This document shows, in pieces, positions 24,335-32,845 of a DNA stretch of 64,000 nt. Made by a program: the position numbers and the translations under genes. Each line of letters starts with the position of its first letter. The first letter of the stretch is position 1. This stretch comes from Planctomycetota bacterium (GTDB taxonomy: Bacteria; Planctomycetota; SZUA-567; H5-PLA8). The DNA lies in NCBI GenBank assembly GCA_023150555.1, contig JAKLKQ010000008.1, positions 86,778-150,777 of the forward strand, given 5' to 3'. The notes below the pieces were generated by a model. The model was given only the letters and a program-made list of their open reading frames with translations. It was not told where the DNA came from and made no database searches.

Positions 24335-25657
24335 ATGGCGCTGCCCGAGAACTTCCTCGCCGACGTCGCGCGCATCTGCGGCGCCGCGCACCTGGTCGCC
24401 GGGGACGAGGTCCGACCCATCGGCGGCGCGGGATACCGCCCCGCGGCCTCCTGTGCGCCCGGCAGCGCCGACGAGATTGCCGAGATCGTCCGCGCCGACG
24501 ACGAGTACGCCGTACCGATTCTGCCTTTCGGCGGCGGCACGGCCTTCGACTACGGCGAAGCGCCGCCCGCCGAAGCTCTGGCGCTCAGTATGCGCCGCCT
24601 CGATAAACTTGTCGCGTACGAGCCCGCCGACCTTGTCGTCACCGCGCAGGCGGGCATGACCTTCGGCGAGCTGCAGGCGGCGCTCTTCGAGCACGGCCAG
24701 TGGCTGCCGCTCGACGCGCCGCCCGAAGCCACGCTCGGCGGATTGCTCGCGACCGACCGCAGCGGCCCGCGCCGGCTGGGTTACGGCACGCTGCGCGACA
24801 TGCTGCTGGGCCTGACCGTCGTCAACGGCGACGGCATCGCGCGCAAGAGCGGCGGGCGCGTGGTGAAGAACGTCACCGGCTATGCGCTCGAGAAGCTGCA
24901 CCTCGGGGCGCTCGGCACGCTGGGCGTCATCACCGAGTGCACCTTCAAGCTGCGCCCGCGCCCCGAGACCCACAGCGTGCAGGAACTCGAAGCGCCCGAC
25001 TTCGCCGGCGGCTTCGCGCTCTGCCGCGATTTGGCGAAGCGCCTGCCCTTCGCCGCCGCCAGCGCGGGCTTTCCCGGCAAGCCCTTCCGCGCGCAGTTCG
25101 CCGTCGAGGCCAGCCCGCCGGACCAGGCGCGCGTACTCCGCGAGCTGCAGGAGGCCGTCGAGAAGGCCGGCGCCGGCTTCGCGGTGAAGGAACTCGAGGC
25201 CGAGGGCATCGAGGCCGACCTGGCGCCGGCGCGCCCGCGGCGCCTGCAGGCCGTGACGCTCACCGACGGGCGCACCGTCGAGCCCGAACTGGCCGCGCGG
25301 CTGGCGTGGCCGGCGCGCGCACAGGACTTCCCCGCGCAGATGCAGAAGCTGGACGTGTGGGCGGGCGAACGCGGCTTCGGGCTGCTGATGGCCTTCTTCG
25401 ATTTCCCGACGCGCGCCGTCGCGGAACTCTACTTCAAGCTGGATGATGGCGCGGCCGCGCCGGACCTTGGCGCGGTGCTCGACGCGTTGCGCTCTGAGGG
25501 CGCGGCGGCGACCGTTGTCTGGCAGGCGCCGCGGTTGCCGCGCGAACGCTCGGCCTTCGGCCCCCCGCGCGAAGAGTGGGACCTGATGCGAACCCTCAAG
25601 CTGGCGCTCGATCCGCGCGGCCTTCTCAACCCCGGCCGCTTCGTGGGAGGCTTTTAG
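24335..25657 (+). CDS. glcE: Glycolate oxidase subunit GlcE-like
   Basis: Protein of 440 residues, longer than the usual 350 or so. It has an FAD-binding PCMH domain (LPFGGGTAFDYGE, VVTAQAGMTFGELQ, PEATLGGLLATD, SGGRVVKNVTGYALEKLHLGALGTLGVITE in part) but a divergent C-terminus ending LDPRGLLNPGRFVGGF. It fits the second FAD-type subunit of glycolate oxidase and follows glcD with 2 intergenic bases. The C-terminal part is the likely subunit interface. glcF is not adjacent: a TPR gene and a repeat intervene. Confidence 0.87.
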   Translation: MALPENFLADVARICGAAHLVAGDEVRPIGGAGYRPAASCAPGSADEIAEIVRADDEYAVPILPFGGGTAFDYGEAPPAEALALSMRRLDKLVAYEPADLVVTAQAGMTFGELQAALFEHGQWLPLDAPPEATLGGLLATDRSGPRRLGYGTLRDMLLGLTVVNGDGIARKSGGRVVKNVTGYALEKLHLGALGTLGVITECTFKLRPRPETHSVQELEAPDFAGGFALCRDLAKRLPFAAASAGFPGKPFRAQFAVEASPPDQARVLRELQEAVEKAGAGFAVKELEAEGIEADLAPARPRRLQAVTLTDGRTVEPELAARLAWPARAQDFPAQMQKLDVWAGERGFGLLMAFFDFPTRAVAELYFKLDDGAAAPDLGAVLDALRSEGAAATVVWQAPRLPRERSAFGPPREEWDLMRTLKLALDPRGLLNPGRFVGGF

Positions 25658-25659
25658 GG

Positions 25660-26466
25660 TTGCAGGCGCCGCCGCCCGATGCGCCGCCCGCGCCGCCGCC
25701 GAACGGGGAATACCCCGACTACGGAGAGTACGGCGACTACGGCGATCCCGGCTGGTATGGGCTTCCGTATTGGTTCTACTACCTCTACCTCGCGCTCTGG
25801 ATCTGGATGCTCGCCGACAGCATCAAGCGTTACGGCTACAGCTACTGGCCGTTCATCATCTTCTTCCTGCAGCCGCTGGGCGGGGTCGTTTACTTCGTCC
25901 TGCACGCGAAGGTGCTCTTCCGCGGCGGGCTCTTTGGCCCCAGCGTCGGTTCGCGGATCAAGAAGGCCGAGGCCGCGATGCGCATCGCGCCCACCGAGGC
26001 CGCGCGCGCCGAGCTGGCCGAGCTCTACTTCGAGGCCAAGCGCTTCGACGACGCCGAGGCGCTCTTCCAGAAGGTCGTCGCCGACGATCCGGAGAGCGTC
26101 GAGGCGCGCTACTACATCGGCGTCTGCCGCCTGCTGCGCGACGATCCGGCGGGCGCACTCGAGCCGCTGCAGTTCGTCTACGAGAAGGACAAGAAGCTGC
26201 GCTTCGGCAAGGCGTGGCTCGCCTACGCCGACTGCCTGGGTCGGCTGGGTCGGCGCGACGAGGCCATCGAGGAGCACCGCAAACTCGCGCGGCACTACCC
26301 GCGCCCGCTGACCGAGTACGCCTACGCGAAAATCCTCGCCGACGCCGGCGAGAAGGCGAAGGCCCGCGAGGCGCTCGAGGAGATGCTCGCGACCTCCGAC
26401 CAAGCCCCGCGCGAGGACCGGACGTGGCTGGGGAAGGGGCGGAGTCTGCTGCGCGAACTTTCTTAA
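25660..26466 (+). CDS. TPR membrane protein with PLD-N-like N-terminal segment
   Basis: Protein of 268 residues. An acidic Pro/Tyr/Gly-rich leader (EYPDYGEYGDYGD) precedes two hydrophobic segments (about residues 40-80, YLALWIWMLADSIKR and FFLQPLGGVVYFVLH) that resemble PLD-N two-helix membrane domains. About 170 residues of tetratricopeptide-like repeats follow (LAELYFEAKRFDDAEALFQKVV, LLRDDPAGALEPLQFVYEKD). The start is a TTG at 25660 because GGAGG lies 9 nt upstream and the frame leaves no better ATG; it begins 2 bp after the glcE stop. Its position in the glycolate operon suggests a linked role, perhaps in complex assembly, but that is inference. Confidence 0.72.
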   Translation: MQAPPPDAPPAPPPNGEYPDYGEYGDYGDPGWYGLPYWFYYLYLALWIWMLADSIKRYGYSYWPFIIFFLQPLGGVVYFVLHAKVLFRGGLFGPSVGSRIKKAEAAMRIAPTEAARAELAELYFEAKRFDDAEALFQKVVADDPESVEARYYIGVCRLLRDDPAGALEPLQFVYEKDKKLRFGKAWLAYADCLGRLGRRDEAIEEHRKLARHYPRPLTEYAYAKILADAGEKAKAREALEEMLATSDQAPREDRTWLGKGRSLLRELS

Positions 26467-26477
26467 CCACAACAACA

Positions 26478-26617
26478 TTCACCACAGAGATCACAGAGGA
26501 CACAGAGAACGGAAAATCCAGGTTGGAATCTTCGGCAGCATCCGGAAGGACCGGAGAACGCTCGCAGACAGACCCATAGATCTCTTCCTTTGTGTTCTCC
26601 GTGAGCTCTGTGGTGAA
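26478..26617. repeat. Inverted CACAGAG-type repeat element
   Basis: The left arm, starting TTCACCACAGAG (26478-26506), and the right arm (26589-26617) are inverted over about 29 nt with three or so mismatches, enclosing about 80 nt. The element separates the TPR gene from glcF. A shorter relative lies at 9561-9598. The layout looks like a non-autonomous repeat. It carries no gene, and the glcF start lies 29 bp beyond it. Confidence 0.65.
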
Positions 26618-26645
26618 ATTTTTTGTTCGTAGTACGCTGGTCGCC

Positions 26646-27959
26646 ATGTCCGAACAGGCTGTTCTACAAGGTGAAACCGGCGCGGCTGCGCCGCCGCGAT
26701 TTGAGTTTCCGGCGGAGACGTCGGAGCTGCTGCGCAGCTGCGTGCACTGCGGCCTGTGCCTGGGCGCGTGCCCGACCTACCGCGAGAACGGCGACGAGAA
26801 CGACTCGCCGCGCGGCCGCCTGTACCTGATGAAGGGCCTGGCGTACGGCAAGATCGAGCCCGCGCCCGCCGTGCAGCGGCACCTCGACCTGTGCCTCGAC
26901 TGCCGCGCCTGCGAGACCGCCTGCCCGTCGGGCGTGCACTACGGCCGCATCCTCGAGACCACCCGCGAGTACCTCAACGAGGCCGCGCCGCCGCCGTGGC
27001 ACGTGAAGCTCCTGCGCAAGTTCGTCTTCGAGCAACTCTTCGCGCGCCCGGTGCTGCTCTCGACGCTGACGACGCTGATGCGCTTTCAGCAGACCAGTGG
27101 CCTGCGGCGCTTCCTGCATTCGGTTGGCGTGATGAAGCTGCTGCCGCCGCGCCTGCGCTTGATGGAAGCGATGCAGCCGCCGCTCGAGGAGGCGCCCTTC
27201 CGTTCGAACGCGCCGGCGGTCTTCCCAGCCGACGGCGATGCGCCGCGCATGAAGGTGGCGCTATTCAGCGGCTGCGTGATGGACCTGATGCTGGGCGAGA
27301 TCCACCGCGCGACGGTGAAGGTCCTGCAGGCGTACGGCATCGAGGTCCACACCGTGCACGCGCAGCACTGCTGCGGCGCACTGATGTTCCACGCCGGCGA
27401 GGCGAATACCGGGCGGATGCTGGCGAAGCGCAACATCGAGGCCTTCGGAGGCCTGGGCGTCGACTGGATCGTGAACAACTCCGCCGGCTGCGGCGCGGTG
27501 CTGAAGGAGTACGGCGAGTGGCTGCCGGGCGACGAGCGCGCGCACGCCTTTGCGAAGAAGAACAAGGACGTCTCGGAAATCCTTGCCGGGCTCGAGCCCG
27601 TGCGCCCCTACAAGCGCATCAGCGCGACGGTCTGCTACGACGCGCCGTGCCACCTGCTGCATGCGCAGAAGATCAGCGCGCAGCCCGTCGAGCTGATCAA
27701 GCGCATCCCGGGCGTGGCGTGGATCGAACTGCCCGACGCCAACTTCTGCTGCGGCGCCGCCGGCGTCTACAACCTCACGCAGCCGGCCATGTCGCGCGCG
27801 GTGCTGCGACGCAAGGTCGAGGCCATCCGCTCCACCGGCGCCGAGATCGTGCTGACCGGCAACCCCGGCTGCCTCTTGCAGATCCGCCAGGGCTGCAAGG
27901 AGGCGGGGCTTTCGTGCGAGGTCCTGCATCCGATGGAACTGCTCGCGCGGGCCCTGTGA
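26646..27959 (+). CDS. glcF: Glycolate oxidase iron-sulfur subunit GlcF
   Basis: Protein of 437 residues. Two 4Fe-4S ferredoxin motifs lie near the N-terminus: C-x2-C-x2-C-x3-CP from Cys32 (CVHCGLCLGACP) and a second CLDCRACETACP near residue 83. Two C-terminal CCG domains follow, with HAQHCCGAL and DANFCCGAAG, typical of heterodisulfide-reductase-like subunits that pass electrons to quinone. It works with GlcD/GlcE, sending electrons from glycolate to the menaquinone pool. The gene overlaps the next one by 4 nt (GTGA). No strong Shine-Dalgarno is seen. Confidence 0.92.
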   Translation: MSEQAVLQGETGAAAPPRFEFPAETSELLRSCVHCGLCLGACPTYRENGDENDSPRGRLYLMKGLAYGKIEPAPAVQRHLDLCLDCRACETACPSGVHYGRILETTREYLNEAAPPPWHVKLLRKFVFEQLFARPVLLSTLTTLMRFQQTSGLRRFLHSVGVMKLLPPRLRLMEAMQPPLEEAPFRSNAPAVFPADGDAPRMKVALFSGCVMDLMLGEIHRATVKVLQAYGIEVHTVHAQHCCGALMFHAGEANTGRMLAKRNIEAFGGLGVDWIVNNSAGCGAVLKEYGEWLPGDERAHAFAKKNKDVSEILAGLEPVRPYKRISATVCYDAPCHLLHAQKISAQPVELIKRIPGVAWIELPDANFCCGAAGVYNLTQPAMSRAVLRRKVEAIRSTGAEIVLTGNPGCLLQIRQGCKEAGLSCEVLHPMELLARAL

Positions 27960-28939
27960 GCGTGCGCTTCCTCACGCTGACCCTCCATCCGGCCGTCGAC
28001 CGCGTCTTCGCGGCCGCGCGCGTGACCCCCGGCGCGATCCACGAGGCCGCGCTGCTGCGCGAAGTCCCCGCGGGCAAGGGCGTCAACACGGCGCGCTCGC
28101 TGCGCGGCATTCTCGCGAAGAAAAGCGCGCGGATCGACGCGGCGGTCTGGTGCGGGGCGGGGGAGCGCGCCTTCTTCGTCCGCGCGTTGAAGGCCGAGAA
28201 AATCGCCGCGCGGGTGCTGCCGCGTCCGGTGAAGACGCGCCTCTGCGTGACGGTGCTCGAAGATGGCGGCCGCGAGACGCACTTCAAGGGCGCGATGCCC
28301 AAGCCTTCGCGAGCCGAATGCGCCGCGCTGCTGAAGGGCCTCGCGCACGCGTTGCGCGGGGCTGGCGGGGTGATCGCCGTGTGCGGGTCGGCGCCGCCGG
28401 GCACACCGCCGCGCGTGCTGAGCGAAGTCCTGAACCGGCTTCGCGCGGCGAAGGCCACGCTGTTGGTCGATGCCAACGGCCCGCTGCTTTCGGCGGCGGG
28501 CCGGGCGGGCGTGGACGGCTTGAAGGGCAACGCGCGCGAGATCGCCGCGTGGCTGGGCCTGCGCGGTTCGTTCTCGCCGCGGAATTCGAAACACCGCGCG
28601 CGGCTGCTTGCGCGGCTCGGCGACTCAAGCGGGAAAGGCCCCCGGAGCGTGCTCGTGACGCTGGGCGCAACGGGCGCGTTCCTGGCCACGCGCGAAGGCT
28701 GTTGGCTGGCGCGCGCGCCGAAAGTCGCGAAGAAGCTCGTGCGCAGCAGCGTCGGCTGCGGCGACGCTGCGACCGCCGGCTGGATGCTGGCTTGCGCCGA
28801 GGCCCGAGCGCCGGCGCAGGCGTTGTGCCGCGCGGTGGCGGCGGGCTCGGCCAAGGTCTACAGCGCGGACCCCGGAGATACAAAAGGGGACCGCTTCGGC
28901 GAATGCCTTGGCGCGATCTGCGCCGTGAGGTTAGACTAG
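27956..28939 (+). CDS. PfkB-family sugar kinase (1-phosphofructokinase/LacC-like)
   Basis: Protein of 327 residues. The N-terminus (TLTLHPAVDRVFAA, GAIHEAALLREVPAGKGVNTAR) matches the FruK/LacC group, with the GGKG-like PAGKG element and a DAN motif in LLVDANGP. The catalytic Asp lies in VGCGDAATAG near the C-terminus; the usual GAGD/GSGD reads GCGD. Likely a phosphosugar kinase, acting on fructose-1-phosphate or tagatose-6-phosphate type substrates. The start is a GTG overlapping the glcF stop (27956-27959), so it is translationally coupled to glycolate oxidase. This suggests a function around glycolate or glycerate carbon, but the substrate is not deduced. Confidence 0.8.
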   Translation: MSVRFLTLTLHPAVDRVFAAARVTPGAIHEAALLREVPAGKGVNTARSLRGILAKKSARIDAAVWCGAGERAFFVRALKAEKIAARVLPRPVKTRLCVTVLEDGGRETHFKGAMPKPSRAECAALLKGLAHALRGAGGVIAVCGSAPPGTPPRVLSEVLNRLRAAKATLLVDANGPLLSAAGRAGVDGLKGNAREIAAWLGLRGSFSPRNSKHRARLLARLGDSSGKGPRSVLVTLGATGAFLATREGCWLARAPKVAKKLVRSSVGCGDAATAGWMLACAEARAPAQALCRAVAAGSAKVYSADPGDTKGDRFGECLGAICAVRLD

Positions 28940-28993
28940 ATCGCTTTCGTGCACGGTTCGTCTCCGCACGCGAGCGCAGAAAGGCCTCCCTCC

Positions 28994-29878
28994 ATGTCCG
29001 AAAATCCCGTCACCGTGAAGACCATCGTGGATGCGCTGCGTTCCGCCGGCGTCGAACCCGGCGACACGCTGATGGTGCACAGCTCGCTGAAGAGCTTCGG
29101 CACGGTCGAGAACGGCCCCGAGACGGTCATCGACGCGGTGCTGGAAGCCGCGGGCCCGCAGGGCCACGTGGTGATGCCCACGCTGACGGCTTCGTACGCG
29201 GAGAAGACCGGCGGCCCGGTGGGGATCCCGTTCAACCCGGCCACGACGCCGTCGCGCGTGGGGCTGATCACCGACCGCTTCTGGCGCCGCGCGGGCGCCG
29301 TGCGCAGCGCGCACCCGACGCACAGCGTCACCTGCATCGGCCCGAAGGCGGCGGCGTGGATGGCCGGCCACGACAAGATGAGCACCTTCGGCATCGAAGG
29401 TCCGTACGCGAAGTACGTGAAGTCCGAAGGCTGCGGCCCGTGTAAAATCGTCTTCCTGGGCGTCGAGATGGTCTGCAACACGACGCTGCACGCCATCGAG
29501 GACTGGCTCGCGTTTCCGTACATGGCCACGTCGGTGGCGCTGGTCGAGAACCCCGACGGTTCCGTGCGCCGCCAGGAAGTGACCATGGCGCCGCTGGGCC
29601 ACCGCGGGTTCTATAAGGTCACCGACCGCCACCACCAGCTGATGGAAACGTCCGGCTTGGTGCGCCACGCCCGGGCGGGCTCGGCGGAGATTAGGGTGCT
29701 CCCCGCGCTGGGGTGCATCGGCGAGACCCTGCGCCTGGAACTGGAGCGCCCCGGCATCCTCTTGTGCGAACGTCCCGATTGTGAATTCTGTACTGAAGGT
29801 AGGGCCCGGATCGTGTCGATACAGCCGGAGGTCCGCGCGCGCGCGAAGCAAATTCGCGACCGCGGTCTGAGTGCTTGA
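28994..29878 (+). CDS. AAC(3)-family N-acetyltransferase
   Basis: Protein of 294 residues of the aminoglycoside 3-N-acetyltransferase fold: LMVHSSLKSFG, HVVMPTLTASY, SAHPTHSVTCIG with the conserved HPTHS, and GCDxxxNTTLH-like VEMVCNTTLHAIE. The family includes resistance enzymes but also many relatives (YokD, FrbF) that acetylate other amines. The chosen ATG lies after an unlikely 15-codon extension. It has its own leader downstream of the PfkB kinase and no resistance gene neighbours. A small-molecule or sugar-amine acetyltransferase is as likely as drug modification. Confidence 0.8.
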   Translation: MSENPVTVKTIVDALRSAGVEPGDTLMVHSSLKSFGTVENGPETVIDAVLEAAGPQGHVVMPTLTASYAEKTGGPVGIPFNPATTPSRVGLITDRFWRRAGAVRSAHPTHSVTCIGPKAAAWMAGHDKMSTFGIEGPYAKYVKSEGCGPCKIVFLGVEMVCNTTLHAIEDWLAFPYMATSVALVENPDGSVRRQEVTMAPLGHRGFYKVTDRHHQLMETSGLVRHARAGSAEIRVLPALGCIGETLRLELERPGILLCERPDCEFCTEGRARIVSIQPEVRARAKQIRDRGLSA

Positions 29879-29996
29879 GGCAAGAACAGATCCGGGCGGT
29901 TCGGCCAGCGTGACCTTCCGCCCATCCAGGTAAAGGTGGCAGCGCTCGACTCCTCGGGGATCGGGGACGGCTGCCAGGCAGAGGGGAGGCTGCGTC

Positions 29997-30782
29997 ATGT
30001 TTTCAGCGAAATGGGCAGGAAAGGTAGTGCTCGCGAGCGGCGTGCTCGCGTTGATGGCGGGCTGCGGCGACAAGGACCGGATGGCCCGCGCGATTCAGTC
30101 GAAGGACGAAATGATCCGTCGGCAGAACGAAGAGCTGGCGGAGCGCAAGCAGCGCGAAGATACGCTGCTGACAGCAAACGAAGGCCTGCGCGACCAGAAC
30201 ACGAAGATGGCTGAGAACAGCCGCGCCCAGACCCAGCAGTTGGCTGCGACCAACAGCGCGCTGAACGACCTGCGCAGCCAGATGGCCTCGCTGCAGGGCA
30301 AGCTGGAGACCTCCCAAAAGGGCGAAGTGACCGTCCAAGACTCCGGTTACGGCAAGGAGCCCGGCGCGATCACCATCCGCGTGGCGAACTCGGTGCTCTT
30401 CGACAGCGGCCAGGCGACGCTGAAGCCCCAGGCCTACGAGACGCTCGACAAGGTCGCCGCCGAACTGAACGGCAAGTTCAACGCGAACTACATCCGCGTC
30501 GAAGGCCACACCGACCGCACCCCGATCGTGCGCAACAAGGACAAGTACGCCGACAACATGCAGCTCAGCCAGGCCCGCGCCAAGGCCGTCTTCGACTACC
30601 TGACGGGCAAGGGCAAGGTCAGCTCGGGCCGCATGTACACCGCCGGCTTCAGCTACAACCAGCCGGTCGTTTCGCCCGAGAAGACCAAGGCCGACCAGGC
30701 CAAGAACCGCCGCGTGGACATCGTCATCCTGCCCACGAACGTCAAGGTCGTGAAGGAACACCTGGCCGCCAACGGCCGCTAA
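29997..30782 (+). CDS. OmpA-family lipoprotein with coiled coil
   Basis: Protein of 261 residues. A lipoprotein signal ends in LMAGC (lipobox, Cys about residue 23). A coiled-coil stretch (about 30-105) connects to an OmpA/MotB C-terminal peptidoglycan-binding domain (about 120-250) containing VRVEGHTDRTPI-like VEGHTDRTPI and RRVDIVILP. It should tie the outer membrane or periplasm to peptidoglycan, similar to Pal. GGGGAGG lies before the ATG. It is a single gene with its own terminator. Confidence 0.87.
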   Translation: MFSAKWAGKVVLASGVLALMAGCGDKDRMARAIQSKDEMIRRQNEELAERKQREDTLLTANEGLRDQNTKMAENSRAQTQQLAATNSALNDLRSQMASLQGKLETSQKGEVTVQDSGYGKEPGAITIRVANSVLFDSGQATLKPQAYETLDKVAAELNGKFNANYIRVEGHTDRTPIVRNKDKYADNMQLSQARAKAVFDYLTGKGKVSSGRMYTAGFSYNQPVVSPEKTKADQAKNRRVDIVILPTNVKVVKEHLAANGR

Positions 30783-30812
30783 GCCGCCTCCTTTAATAGC
30801 CATCGCAGGACG

Positions 30813-30840
30813 GGGCCCCGGAAACGGGGCCCTTTCTTTT
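30813..30840 (+). terminator. Rho-independent terminator after the OmpA lipoprotein gene
   Basis: GGGCCCC (30813-30819) pairs with GGGGCCC (30826-30832) around GGAAAC, followed by TTTCTTTT (30833-30840). It sits 30 bp past the lipoprotein stop on the coding strand. Confidence 0.88.
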
Positions 30841-30844
30841 GGCC

Positions 30845-31124
30845 CTAGCAGTCCGTTGAAAAAGGGCCCGGCCGCGCAGCCTTGGATTGTGATTCAGACC
30901 AAGGCGCGCGCAGTCGAGGCGTATCGAGAAGATACGCCGCAGCGATGCGCAACGCAGGGCCGGGTCGCAAGACAAGGCTGCGCAGAGGGTTGCGAGTCTT
31001 TTCGTCCGGAACTTCGTTCCGCTACGCTCGCCGTAGTTTCCAGCTACGGCTCCGCTTCGCGGGCCTCGTTCAGGTCGAAAATCCCTCGCAACGTGGCCTG
31101 GCCCCTTTTTCAACGGGCTGCTAG
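30845..31124. mobile_element. MITE-like non-autonomous element with 19-29 bp terminal inverted repeats
   Basis: A 280-bp sequence bounded by CTAGCAGTCCGTTGAAAAA (30845-30863) and its inverted counterpart ending at 31124, whose reverse complement begins CTAGCAGCCCGTTGAAAAA. The arms agree over about 29 bp with two or three mismatches. No transposase is encoded. The interior has a second palindromic stretch (GGCGTATCGAGAAGATACGCC, about 30918-30938, written here as its 21-bp span only in outline). It begins 5 bp after the OmpA terminator, and its right end contains the stop codon of the next minus-strand gene. I recognise the form as a MITE-like repeat; the family is not named. Confidence 0.82.
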
Positions 31125-32638
31125 GCGGTCGGGGTCTTCGCCTCGGCCGCGGGCCGGACGTCCGCAGGCAGGGATGGCGCAGAGGGCTTCGGCTGGGGCG
31201 CCTGTGCCTGGAACCGGGACTCACGGGCGGCGAAGTACCTGCGGTCGCTCCACAGGCTTGCGACAAGCGCCAGCAACAGGCCCATCGCGACCCAGGTGTC
31301 CACAAGCCCAAAGACGCCCCAGGCGGTCTCCTCGCGGCGGCGCTCCCAGACGCGTATACGCTGCTGAACATCGGTCGAGTAGATGCGGCGGCCGTTGGCG
31401 GTGAACTGGATCTCTTCGTCGCTGGAAATCGTTAGGTCGGTGCCGAGCGAGTCCAGGATCTCGCCGGTTTGCGCGGACTTGACCAACGCCTCCCAATTTG
31501 AATTTCCCGTGCTTACGAAGCGCTCCATGTCCGGGTCCACCGCGCCTCCGAAGTTGGCCAAGGTGGCGGCGCTGGGCAGGCGGTCGCCCGTGGCCAGATC
31601 CCAGAAGCTCAGCTCCGTAAACGATCCGTCGGGCTTTCTTGCGCACATGGTCAGACGGTTCGCATTGGCGGCGAGATCGATGTAGACGGCGTTGTGCGGG
31701 CTGGTAGCCAGGCGGCACTTCGCTTCGAGCGTATCCGCGTCGAGGATCTCGATGTCGTCGTTCGGGCCGGCGACGACCCAGACCTTGGCCGGTTCGCGGT
31801 CAAAGGGCACATGCATGCCTTTGGCGGGCTGATACATGGAGTTGCCCAGAAACTTGGGCGTGGACCGGATGGCGCGGGTCGCCGCGTCCACGATCGCGCC
31901 GGGCTTGCCGTCTGGGCCTCGCACGCCGATGCAGGTGCCCTTCGCGGACACCTGCACACCGAGCATGCCCAGGGGTATGGGTTCGGCCTTGACCGTGAGT
32001 TCGGCCAATGGCGCGCCGGCGGCCAGCGGCTGAATCCCGAGCGTGCCGTCCCCGAACAGGACCAGGACCTCGTCCCGTCCAGGCAGGAACCATAGGTTGG
32101 TGGCCGGGCGGTCCTTGTAGCTGAAGGTGGATTGGCATTCCCCCGTATTCGCACAGATGACACGCAATGCGTTCTTCTCGAGCGTCACCAGGCGGCCGCC
32201 GTCCAGGAAGAAGACGTCCAACAGGTAGTCCTCGACCCCCTGCAACTGCGCCAACTCACGTTGCGCGGGGACATCCCACACCGCCGCGCGGCGGCTCTGC
32301 GTCTGGAACACGGCCCGGGTCCTGTCCGGTTCGAACCAATAGCTGTAGAGGGACGTGTCGCCTTTTCCCGTGAGCATCGGCCTGGCCGCGTCGAGGTCCC
32401 AAACTTGAAAGAGCGTGCCGCCGTAGGCGTACGCGACCAGGCCGTCGCCATGGGAACTGGAGCCGGACCAATCCTGGCCCTCAAGTGTTTCTGGAACCTG
32501 TGCTTCGCGGACGAGCACCCAGGGCTTCCAGTGGTACCAAGTCGTCCAGGCCGCGCCGCTGAAGACGGCCAGCAGGACCAGCGATCGCAGCGAGATTCGG
32601 GGCCAGCGAAACCGCCGGCGTTTCGTCTGCTCTTCCAT
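31121..32638 (-). CDS. Membrane-anchored WD40/beta-propeller-like protein
   Basis: Protein of 505 residues. A basic N-terminus (KRRRFRW) and one membrane helix (SLRSLVLLAVFSGAAW) at about 15-35 are followed by a domain with repeating WDL/WDV units (FQVWDLDAA, AAVWDVPAQ, LSFWDLATG, IRVWERR), i.e. a WD40-type propeller. A second membrane segment near the C-terminus (about 445-465) precedes a Pro/Ala-rich tail. Proteins of this kind with an SLRS-type anchor are frequent in Planctomycetota. The stop codon (31121-31123) lies inside the terminal repeat of the MITE-like element, so the last residues may be element-derived. Function unknown. Confidence 0.75.
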   Translation of the reverse strand: MEEQTKRRRFRWPRISLRSLVLLAVFSGAAWTTWYHWKPWVLVREAQVPETLEGQDWSGSSSHGDGLVAYAYGGTLFQVWDLDAARPMLTGKGDTSLYSYWFEPDRTRAVFQTQSRRAAVWDVPAQRELAQLQGVEDYLLDVFFLDGGRLVTLEKNALRVICANTGECQSTFSYKDRPATNLWFLPGRDEVLVLFGDGTLGIQPLAAGAPLAELTVKAEPIPLGMLGVQVSAKGTCIGVRGPDGKPGAIVDAATRAIRSTPKFLGNSMYQPAKGMHVPFDREPAKVWVVAGPNDDIEILDADTLEAKCRLATSPHNAVYIDLAANANRLTMCARKPDGSFTELSFWDLATGDRLPSAATLANFGGAVDPDMERFVSTGNSNWEALVKSAQTGEILDSLGTDLTISSDEEIQFTANGRRIYSTDVQQRIRVWERRREETAWGVFGLVDTWVAMGLLLALVASLWSDRRYFAARESRFQAQAPQPKPSAPSLPADVRPAAEAKTPTA

Positions 32639-32845
32639 AAGGTTTCACCCCGAGCTTGCGGTTGTTACACCTTGGACGGGGGCCCGGCGGAGATGTGACC
32701 GGATTCCAGACCGCTTCCTTTCTGTTTTTAGCCTTCACCCTTTACTCTTCACGCTTCAGCGGTCCCCGCTTTCCCTTTGCGCCGCCCGCGCATCCGGCTA
32801 GCATGCTTCCTTTCACCAATCAACCCTGGGCGGGGTATCCATCGG

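Noticed and set aside
28994-29878. An antibiotic-resistance gene (aminoglycoside acetyltransferase).
   Set aside because: The fold fits AAC(3), but many relatives act on other amines, and nothing in the neighbourhood points to resistance.
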